From contig CAJPOF010000012.1 in the NCBI GenBank assembly GCA_905372235.1, positions 1 to 46,124 of the forward strand: 46,124 nucleotides of DNA, written 5' to 3'. Of the stretch, positions 17,996-25,041 are shown piece by piece; position 1 is the first letter of the stretch; each line of letters opens with the position of its first letter. The DNA is from an uncultured Treponema sp. (GTDB taxonomy: Bacteria > Spirochaetota > Spirochaetia > Treponematales > Treponemataceae). Made by a program: the position numbers and the translations under genes. The notes under the pieces were generated by a model, which was not told the DNA's origin, did not search any database, and saw only the letters and a program-made list of their open reading frames with translations.

Positions 17996-18865
17996 ATGGG
18001 AAAAAAATCTTTTGCGGAAAAACTTAAAGGCCTTTTTTCAGGAAAAAAATACGATCGGGAATTTTTTGAGGAACTTACGGACAGTCTTATCGAAGGCGAT
18101 GTCGGGGCAAGGACAGCATTCGAGATTTCTGACATTCTTGAGGAACGTTCAAAGAAAAAGCATCTTTCCAAAGAAGATGAAATTCTTCTTGAATTAAGAT
18201 CAATTCTTCTTGAATACGTGAAGGAAGCGGAGCTTTTTCCCGATGCCGGAAAGAACAACATATGGATGGTGCTTGGCGTAAACGGTGTCGGAAAGACAAC
18301 GAGCGTCGCAAAACTCGGAAAATATTTCAAGTCTGCCGTTGAAAACACTGTTCTTGCAGCGGCGGACACGTTCAGGGCGGCGGCGATTGAGCAGCTTTCC
18401 ACCCACGGGTCTAATTTAGGCATTCGTGTGGTTAGCCATCAGCACGGCTCCGACCCTGCGGCTGTGGTTTTTGACGCTGCTTCGGCGTGCTTTTCAAAAG
18501 GGCCGGGGCTTGTGCTTGCAGATACGGCGGGTCGGCTTCACAACAAGGAAAATCTTGTTCGGGAACTTCAAAAAATCGACAGAATCTGCACTGAAAAGGC
18601 GGACGAAGGATTTTTCAAGCGGATATTGGTGCTGGACGCGACCACGGGGCAGAACGCATTCAGGCAGGCGGAAGTTTTTAACGAGGCTGTAGGAGTCGAT
18701 GCGATAATCCTTACAAAATACGATTCCACGGCGAAAGGCGGGCTATTGGTTTCGATTGGAAAAGAACTTTCCGTTCCCACAGCCTTTGTCTGCGACGGGG
18801 AAAAATACGATTCAATCAAAAAATTCGATTCAGAAAAATATGTGGACGAATTTTTGGGGCTATGA
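17996..18865 (+). CDS. ftsY: FtsY, signal recognition particle receptor GTPase
   Basis: This is the SRP receptor that docks ribosome-SRP complexes at the inner membrane. Length is 289 residues. The N domain (residues about 1-85) is followed by the G domain: GVNGVGKTT (94-102), DTFRAAAIEQL, DTAGRL and TKYDSTAKGG. The long acidic A domain of the Escherichia coli protein is absent, leaving only a short basic start (MGKKSFAEKLKGLFSGKKYD), as in many compact FtsY proteins. Its stop overlaps the next start (ATGA). It shares the operon with lipoprotein-export genes, which fits a protein-targeting theme. Confidence 0.94.
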   Translation: MGKKSFAEKLKGLFSGKKYDREFFEELTDSLIEGDVGARTAFEISDILEERSKKKHLSKEDEILLELRSILLEYVKEAELFPDAGKNNIWMVLGVNGVGKTTSVAKLGKYFKSAVENTVLAAADTFRAAAIEQLSTHGSNLGIRVVSHQHGSDPAAVVFDAASACFSKGPGLVLADTAGRLHNKENLVRELQKIDRICTEKADEGFFKRILVLDATTGQNAFRQAEVFNEAVGVDAIILTKYDSTAKGGLLVSIGKELSVPTAFVCDGEKYDSIKKFDSEKYVDEFLGL

Positions 18866-20121
18866 CGGTGATTTCGGGGCGTGCGAAAAATTTTTTTTTG
18901 ATTTTCCTCGTTTTTTTTGCAAAAGAGAATGCCTTTTCTTTCCAGAAAAACACGCTCCAATATCGGACGATTATTCGCTTTGTGAACGTAGTTACGGGAG
19001 TCCTGCTTGACGGCGATGTTAAAACGGAAAAACTGACTTGCAATGCATTGGCGTATTTTTATGCGGGTGCTGAATGGACAGAAGACGGTTCTCCGGAAAG
19101 AAAAATCGATAGAATTTTCCCTGATTTTTCAGGAATTTTTGATGCCGCTCAGCAATATGACTCTTCAAACGACAGCGGATTGTGGATTTATTCCCTTGGC
19201 GAAAAAACCGATAATCCTTTTTTGGTGGAAAAACCAAAGGAATTTGAAAAAGCGCAGAAGGAAATCGAAAATATTTCAAAAGCGAAAAACGAAGATTCTT
19301 TTTTGAAAGACGATTTTTCAGGCGGTTCTGCTTCCAGGGACGACGAGCCGCTTCTAGACGGAAGTCTTCTAGGCTTGCAGAAATCAAAAAGTTTTTCCGA
19401 AAGGCGGCTTTTGGAAAGCGACAGGACGCTTAGGATTCATTTTTTTGAGGACGAAGTGTTTGCCGTTCAGCCTGCGACTTGGCAGAAATCCGTGGTTGTT
19501 TCGAACGGCACCGGATTTTTCAGGAAATTCTATGATTCTGAAATGCGGCTTTACAAAAAAGAGGCATGGACGAACGGCGATTCGCTTGAAAAAATAAATC
19601 TAAAGTCAAGCGAGGAATATTCCTATCTTGAAAACGAGACCAAGCCTTTTTCGAAAACTCTTGTCGCAGAAAACGTTATGCAGGAAACTTTTTACGACAA
19701 AAACGGACGAATAACTGAGTTCAAGAATTATGTCCGTTCTTCCGAAGAAAAAAACGGAGCGGAAGAGCCTTATTTTGTTCTTTTGAACAGGACAAACTTT
19801 TCGTACACGGATGAGGGAAAATTGAAGGAAAAGCGTTACGCCGAGTACGAATATTCAAAGTCGGATAAAAAAAAGATTTTAAACACTTTTGAAAAGCGTG
19901 ATGTTTATGACTATAAAACGCAAGAGCGGCCGCCGGATTATTATTATTACGAGGGTGAACGCCTTTGCCTTGAGACAATATACAGTTCCAAAGATTCGTG
20001 GATTACGACTATGTATTTTGACGACGGTTTTTCGGCAAAGGCTGTGTGGCTCGAAGGAAAACACGTAAGGGACGATTTTTATCTGAACGAAAAGATTAGG
20101 AGAAGCAGAAGTTATGAATAG
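18862..20121 (+). CDS. Secreted protein of unknown function
   Basis: This is a 419-residue protein with an N-terminal hydrophobic signal (NFFLIFLVFFAKENAFSF), so export is expected. No domain is recognised with confidence. Residues about 260-415 contain loosely repeated aromatic units of the form YDKNGRITEFKNY, YTDEGKLKEKRY and YYYEGERLCLETIY, which recall YD- or MORN-type antitoxin-like repeats. That likeness is weak. It overlaps ftsY by 4 bp and the first Lol-type permease gene by 8 bp, so its product is made in step with them. A link to lipoprotein trafficking is a guess from position. Confidence 0.65.
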   Translation: MTVISGRAKNFFLIFLVFFAKENAFSFQKNTLQYRTIIRFVNVVTGVLLDGDVKTEKLTCNALAYFYAGAEWTEDGSPERKIDRIFPDFSGIFDAAQQYDSSNDSGLWIYSLGEKTDNPFLVEKPKEFEKAQKEIENISKAKNEDSFLKDDFSGGSASRDDEPLLDGSLLGLQKSKSFSERRLLESDRTLRIHFFEDEVFAVQPATWQKSVVVSNGTGFFRKFYDSEMRLYKKEAWTNGDSLEKINLKSSEEYSYLENETKPFSKTLVAENVMQETFYDKNGRITEFKNYVRSSEEKNGAEEPYFVLLNRTNFSYTDEGKLKEKRYAEYEYSKSDKKKILNTFEKRDVYDYKTQERPPDYYYYEGERLCLETIYSSKDSWITTMYFDDGFSAKAVWLEGKHVRDDFYLNEKIRRSRSYE

Positions 20122-21418
20122 AAAAAGTTTTTCTTCGTCGCTAAGGTGGATTTTTTTTGTGTCGAACCGTTTTTCCAATGTTGACAGAAAAGGCAGGTCC
20201 AGGGCTACGGGGCTTCTTTCCATGCTGGGAATATGCGTAGGGGTGATGACCCTTGTTACTGTGGTCAGCGTGATGAACGGTTTTCAGATGAGTTTTATAG
20301 ATTCCATAATGGAAATAAGTTCGTTCCATCTACAGGCAAGGGACATAGACGAAAAAATGTTTCCCGATTTTGAAAAAGTCTGCATGGAAGAAAAAAACGT
20401 GAAAACAGTCTATCCGTTTTACGAGGCTCAAGGGCTTTTGACATCCGGAAAAAACAATCAGAATGCTGTCGTTGTAAGGGCGGTAGAAAACGATGTGCTT
20501 GAAAAAGATTCCGGGCTTAAAAATGAACTTAGGATTGTTTCCGGGGATTTTGACCTGTCCCTTCCTGAAAACATTGTAATCGGAAGTTATCTTTCTCGGC
20601 TTCTTGATGTTCGGGTGGGTTCTTCGGTTACGCTTGCGGCATTAAGCGGCGGAAAAGATGTAGCACTTATTTCCGATAGCCGCATCTTCACCGTAAAAGG
20701 AATTTTCGAATCGGGCTACATGGACATAAATCAGGCTTATTCTTTTGTCAGCATTGAGTCGGCAAAAAAATATTTCGGCAAAGATTCGCCGCTTGTTTAT
20801 GCGATAAAACTCAAGAACCGCTCGAACGACGCTCAGACTTTAGCCTCTCTTTCCGAAAAATTTCCCGGCGCGGACATAAAATCTTGGAGAGAATACAACA
20901 GAAGTTTTTTCGGAGCTTTGCGAATCGAAAAAAACATACTTATGCTATTTGTTTTTCTTATTTTTGTGGTTGTGGCCATAAACATCTACAACGGAATGCG
21001 CAGGCTTGTGTTTGAGCGAAGATCCGAAATTTCTACGATGTCTGCGATGGGGGCGGCAAAATGGGAAATCCACCTGATTTTTGTCTTGCGGGGATTTACC
21101 GGCGGACTTTTGGGGACTTTGCTTGGAGTCGTCCTTTCCATGTTCCTTTGTGCCAACATGGCAAAGGTTTTCATGTTCGCCTCGGATTTTATGTACTGCA
21201 CGGAATATTTTTTCACGGCGATTTTTTCTCCCGGAAACGCGATGTTCGTTCGGGAAAACCCTATGTATCAGGTTTACGCATCCATTCCTGCAAAGGTGGT
21301 TTTTCACGAGGTGATGATGATTTCTTTTTTTGGAATTGCCTCGCCTCTTGTTTCAAGCGTCCTTGCAAGTTCGAGCGTATTGAAAATCAAAATAGCGGAG
21401 GTGCTTCACGATGAGTGA
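20114..21418 (+). CDS. LolC/LolE-type ABC transporter permease
   Basis: This is an inner-membrane permease of the MacB/FtsX family, predicted to release lipoproteins from the inner membrane together with LolD. Length is 434 residues. A first transmembrane helix (GLLSMLGICVGVMTLVTVVSVMNG) is followed by a large periplasmic domain (residues about 60-265) and an FtsX-type core with three helices, beginning ILMLFVFLIFVVVAINIYNG and including ERRSEISTMSAMGA, the usual coupling segment. The gene overlaps both neighbours by 8 bp. LolC and LolE cannot be separated from sequence alone, so no symbol is given. Confidence 0.87.
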   Translation: MNRKSFSSSLRWIFFVSNRFSNVDRKGRSRATGLLSMLGICVGVMTLVTVVSVMNGFQMSFIDSIMEISSFHLQARDIDEKMFPDFEKVCMEEKNVKTVYPFYEAQGLLTSGKNNQNAVVVRAVENDVLEKDSGLKNELRIVSGDFDLSLPENIVIGSYLSRLLDVRVGSSVTLAALSGGKDVALISDSRIFTVKGIFESGYMDINQAYSFVSIESAKKYFGKDSPLVYAIKLKNRSNDAQTLASLSEKFPGADIKSWREYNRSFFGALRIEKNILMLFVFLIFVVVAINIYNGMRRLVFERRSEISTMSAMGAAKWEIHLIFVLRGFTGGLLGTLLGVVLSMFLCANMAKVFMFASDFMYCTEYFFTAIFSPGNAMFVRENPMYQVYASIPAKVVFHEVMMISFFGIASPLVSSVLASSSVLKIKIAEVLHDE

Positions 21419-22094
21419 GATTCTGATGATTGAAAATCTTGTAAAGACCTACGAAAGCGAAGGCGAAAAACTTACTGTTCTAAATTCCTTAAACCTTTCC
21501 GTCGAGGAAGGAAGCAAGACCGTTATATGCGGAGAAAGCGGGAGCGGAAAAAGCACCCTGCTTAACATAATCGGAAGCATGGACAGTGCCACAAGCGGAA
21601 AAGTTGTCGCAGGCCCATGGAACGTTACAGAACTTTCCGAAAATCAGATGGCGGAATACAGGGCGAAATTCATCGGGCTTGTTTTTCAGTTTCATTATCT
21701 TCTGAAAGATTTTACAGCTCTTGAGAATGTTTATATGCCTTGCTATATGCTCGGTGTTCCTAAAAAAAAGGCGATTGAAAGGGCGGAAAGTCTTTTGGAG
21801 GACGTGGGGCTTTCGAACCGGAAATCTCATCTTCCAAGCCAGCTTTCAGGAGGGGAACGCCAGCGTGTGGCTGTGGCGAGGGCTTTGGTAAATAGTCCTT
21901 CTTTGATTCTTGCCGACGAGCCTACGGGAAACCTTGACCCCGCTAATTCTTCCATGATAGGCGAACTTCTTTTTTCCATGGCGGACAAATACAAAAAAAC
22001 GCTCCTTTTGGTAACGCACGACACGGCTCTTGCTGAAAAAGGAAGTGCGATATACAGAATCACGCCCGAAGGCGTTCTTGTAAAGGAAAAATGA
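21411..22094 (+). CDS. lolD: LolD-type ABC transporter ATP-binding protein
   Basis: This ATPase powers the lipoprotein-releasing transporter. Length is 227 residues. Visible motifs are Walker A GESGSGKST (41-49), the Q-loop region FQFHYLL, the ABC signature LSGGERQRVAVARAL (from residue 145), Walker B LILADEPTGNLD and an H-loop LLVTHD. The MacB/LolD subfamily has exactly this ADEPTGNLD. It lies between two permease genes and overlaps both (8 bp and 4 bp), which is the LolCDE arrangement with one copy of each half-permease. A GGAGGT ribosome binding site lies in the end of the upstream gene. Confidence 0.92.
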   Translation: MSEILMIENLVKTYESEGEKLTVLNSLNLSVEEGSKTVICGESGSGKSTLLNIIGSMDSATSGKVVAGPWNVTELSENQMAEYRAKFIGLVFQFHYLLKDFTALENVYMPCYMLGVPKKKAIERAESLLEDVGLSNRKSHLPSQLSGGERQRVAVARALVNSPSLILADEPTGNLDPANSSMIGELLFSMADKYKKTLLLVTHDTALAEKGSAIYRITPEGVLVKEK

Positions 22095-23398
22095 TGAATA
22101 TTCAAAGTTCATTTATGTTTGCAAAAAGAATGATTTTTCCACGGACGGGGAAGGCTTCCGACGCACGCCGCAGCATAATCGGTGCTATAGCCTGCATCGC
22201 GATAAGCGTAATTCCGCTTGTGGTCGTAATAACCGTAAGCGACGGAATGTTCAGCGGAATGACAAGCCGAATCGTAAACCTTTCGTCGGGGCATGTTCAG
22301 GCGCTTTTGAACAGAAACTCAAGCATTGTAAAAAATTATGAGTCGTTCAGGGATTTTTCAAAGACTTTTCTTGAAATTAAAAATGTCAGGAACGCATTTC
22401 CTGAGATTGAATCCGATTCGCTTGCCTTTTCAAAGACGTACAGGACAGGAGCGAAAATCCGTGCGGTCGAGCCTGAACTTTTTTTTGAATGCAAGGAATT
22501 TTTCTCCCTTTTTTCCGTGAAGGACGGCTCTTTGGAAAATTTCGGCGGAAAACGAAAAACTTGCGTTATCGGAGAAAAAATTGCGTCCACGCTTGCTCTT
22601 CGTTCGGGGGATAAAATCCGCCTTGTAACATCGAGCAAAGTCGCTTCATTCGAAATCGCCGCTGTGGTTTCGTCGGGCTATCAGGAACTGGATGCGCTTT
22701 GGGTTTTCATTCCGCTTGAAACTTCCTATGGATTTTTGGCGCATGAAACTTCAATGCATTCCGTGAAAATCATGGCGGACGACACGTCGATGAAAAGCGT
22801 GATTGCTCTTCAGCGTTCCCTTGAAGATTCATACCAGGGAATAATCAGGGCGTACAGGTGGGACGAGGTGAACGCTTCTAAATTCGAAAATTTTTCATCG
22901 ACAAGGCTTATGCTTGTCCTTATCATGTTCATGATTGTGCTTGTAGCTTCTGTGAACATTTCTTCGGCACTTGTCATGCTCGTGATGGAACGCCGAAGGG
23001 AAATCGCTATCCTAAAAAGTTGCGGCGGCTCGTCAAAAGGAATTTCGACCGCGTTTTTGCTGGTCGGAGGATTTTCCGGCTTTTTAGGGCTGATTTTGGG
23101 TCTTCCCGTTGGACTTTTGTGTTCGGTTAATGTAAATTCAATCGTTAGAGGACTGGAAAAATTTTTTAATCAGGCGATGGCGTTGTTCTGTTCGATTCCG
23201 GGAAGAAAAACGCTTCCTCCTTCGCATATAAATTTGATGGACCCTGCCTATTATCTTCAGGAAATTCCAATAGAAGTTTCTTTTTTGAAGTTGTTCTTGA
23301 TTGCGTTTTCGGTCATTTTTCTTTCGCTGATTGTGTCGATAATTCCTTCGGTGAAAGCGGGCAGGGAACGTCCTATTGAATCGTTCAGGAAGGTTTGA
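22091..23398 (+). CDS. LolC/LolE-type ABC transporter permease, second copy
   Basis: This is the second FtsX-type permease half, 435 residues, starting inside the stop of lolD. It has the same plan as the first: a helix near residues 30-50 (IIGAIACIAISVIPLVVVITV), a periplasmic domain to about residue 270, and three C-terminal helices (starting LMLVLIMFMIVLVASVNISS and including ERRREIAILKSCGGS, the coupling segment). The two permeases have diverged strongly, as LolC and LolE do, so they probably form a heterodimer. The gene ends 3 bp before the McsA-like gene. Confidence 0.87.
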   Translation: MMNIQSSFMFAKRMIFPRTGKASDARRSIIGAIACIAISVIPLVVVITVSDGMFSGMTSRIVNLSSGHVQALLNRNSSIVKNYESFRDFSKTFLEIKNVRNAFPEIESDSLAFSKTYRTGAKIRAVEPELFFECKEFFSLFSVKDGSLENFGGKRKTCVIGEKIASTLALRSGDKIRLVTSSKVASFEIAAVVSSGYQELDALWVFIPLETSYGFLAHETSMHSVKIMADDTSMKSVIALQRSLEDSYQGIIRAYRWDEVNASKFENFSSTRLMLVLIMFMIVLVASVNISSALVMLVMERRREIAILKSCGGSSKGISTAFLLVGGFSGFLGLILGLPVGLLCSVNVNSIVRGLEKFFNQAMALFCSIPGRKTLPPSHINLMDPAYYLQEIPIEVSFLKLFLIAFSVIFLSLIVSIIPSVKAGRERPIESFRKV

Positions 23399-23401
23399 CC
23401 T

Positions 23402-23920
23402 ATGATGTGTGATTTATGTAATGAGCGACCTGCCGATATTTTTCTTGAGCAGCGTTCTGGCTCTTCGTGCAGAAAAATAAATCTGTGCGCAGCGTGCGCT
23501 TCCAAAAAGGGAATAGCTGCGCCCGCAGTTTCCGCCGAACAAAAAAATCTGGATTCCGTTTTCAAAGAAATTTTTGAAAAAAAGACAAAATCTTCCCCGG
23601 ATTTCAAGAGGCTTTGCCCCGGATGCGGAAAAAGCCTTGGCGAGATAAAACTTTCCGGTTTTTCAGGCTGTCCCGAATGTTATTTGGTCTTTTCGGACGA
23701 AATAAAATCTCTTTTAAGTTCCAACGGAATCGAAGCAAAATATACGGGAACTCTTCCGCACAGAATAAAGGATTTCAGGAACGATATAACCGACAGGGCT
23801 GACCTTCAGCGAAAACTTGAGGAAGCCGTCAGCAGAGAAGACTACGAAAAGGCGGCTGTGTACAGGGATTTCCTTAGGGCAATCGAGAAAAAGAGCGTGG
23901 GCGATGGAGAAGAAATCTAG
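23402..23920 (+). CDS. mcsA: McsA-like zinc-finger protein with UVR motif
   Basis: In Firmicutes McsA binds and activates the protein-arginine kinase McsB and links to ClpC. This 172-residue protein has four Cys pairs: CDLC (3-6), CAAC (28-31), CPGC (70-73) and CPEC (near 90), which can bind two zinc ions. The C-terminal LQRKLEEAVSREDYEKAAVYRD is a UVR motif like those of UvrB and ClpC. Length matches the family. It is followed 2 bp later by the McsB-like gene and then clpC. The CtsR repressor gene that normally heads this operon is absent, and the upstream neighbour is a Lol permease. Confidence 0.88.
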   Translation: MMCDLCNERPADIFLEQRSGSSCRKINLCAACASKKGIAAPAVSAEQKNLDSVFKEIFEKKTKSSPDFKRLCPGCGKSLGEIKLSGFSGCPECYLVFSDEIKSLLSSNGIEAKYTGTLPHRIKDFRNDITDRADLQRKLEEAVSREDYEKAAVYRDFLRAIEKKSVGDGEEI

Positions 23921-23922
23921 CC

Positions 23923-25041
23923 ATGGAACACGGAATCGATGAGGCTGGAAAAGCGTGGTATTCTACTGAAGGCAAAGAAAACGATGTCGTGCTTTCTTCA
24001 AGGTTAAGGCTTTGCAGGAATCTTGCGAATTTTCCGTTCCCCGAAAGGTTCAGGGGGGACGACGAAAACAGGGTGCAAGCCATAATCATTGATGCATTTC
24101 GGAAAGTCCCCGCTTTTGAAAGTTACCGTTCGATAGAAACGTCTCTTTTAAGTCCGTTGAACCGCCGCCTTCTTGAGGAACTGGGCGTGATAAAATCTCA
24201 AGCCGAAATTGAAAGACGGAATATTGAGTTTGAGTCCCTTGCGCTCATGAACAGGGAGGGAAATATTTCGGCTGTCATAAACGGAACCGACCATCTGAAA
24301 CTTTCAGCGTTTTCTTCGGGGCTTGATTATGAAAAATGCTTCAATGCTGTAAAAAGCCTTGATGCAGAGCTAGAAAAATCCCTTCAGTTTGCGGCGACAT
24401 ACGATTTAGGCTATCTTACGTCCGCCTTGAAAGATACCGGAAGCGGAATGAAAATTTCTGCAAGACTTTCTCTTCCTGCCGCGCTCAAGTCCGGAAAAAT
24501 TCAGGCTGTAATCGACTACGTTCGAAGCAAAAAGGCAGCGATTATTCCTGCATTCCCGCAAGCGAGTTTGCCAAATCTTCCGCCGCCTGGTTCTTATTTT
24601 CTTTTGTTCGGACTTAATGCGGCGAACGGAAGCGAGATAGACCAGATTGCCGAGATGGAATCGATTTCAAGATTTATAGCCGAATACGAACGAAAGATTT
24701 TGCTTGATTTTGCCGATAATCATACAACGATTGTAAGAAATTTTGTCCTTCGCGCTTATTCTTTGCTGGGCGCAAGCCTTCTTCTTTCGCTCAGGGAAGC
24801 TTTGGACATAATTTCCGACCTTCAGGTTGGGCTAAGGTTGAGCCTTCTTGACGGAATCGACGGCAAAACTCTCGCAGGGCTTTTGTACAGGATTCAGGAT
24901 GCGCATCTTACCTATCTTTTGGAAAAGGGAAAATTCAATTTTCCGGACGACATTAAAGATGAGCGTCGCCTGAAACTCGACAGGCTGAGGGCGGTGGTTT
25001 TGCAGGATGCGCTTGAAAACATTTCTTTGAGGAAATTATGA
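23923..25041 (+). CDS. McsB-like protein with degenerate arginine-kinase active site (probable pseudokinase)
   Basis: By fold and position this is a homologue of the protein-arginine kinase McsB (372 residues). The N-terminal phosphate-binding segment VVLSSRLRLCRN (23-33) is conserved, as is TGSGMKIS around residue 173. Other catalytic elements are lost. The McsB motif NEEDHIR reads NGTDHLK (120-126), so the catalytic Glu is gone. The loop TSCPTN reads TSALKD (166-171), so the catalytic Cys is Ala168 (codon GCC at 24424). The RGIYGEGSEA loop has no matching Arg. By contrast the C-terminal phosphoarginine pocket motif RDxxRA survives partly as LDRLRA. Its stop overlaps the clpC start (ATGA). 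An adaptor or regulator of ClpC without kinase activity is the best inference. These comparisons use remembered Firmicutes sequences. Confidence 0.8.
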   Translation: MEHGIDEAGKAWYSTEGKENDVVLSSRLRLCRNLANFPFPERFRGDDENRVQAIIIDAFRKVPAFESYRSIETSLLSPLNRRLLEELGVIKSQAEIERRNIEFESLALMNREGNISAVINGTDHLKLSAFSSGLDYEKCFNAVKSLDAELEKSLQFAATYDLGYLTSALKDTGSGMKISARLSLPAALKSGKIQAVIDYVRSKKAAIIPAFPQASLPNLPPPGSYFLLFGLNAANGSEIDQIAEMESISRFIAEYERKILLDFADNHTTIVRNFVLRAYSLLGASLLLSLREALDIISDLQVGLRLSLLDGIDGKTLAGLLYRIQDAHLTYLLEKGKFNFPDDIKDERRLKLDRLRAVVLQDALENISLRKL

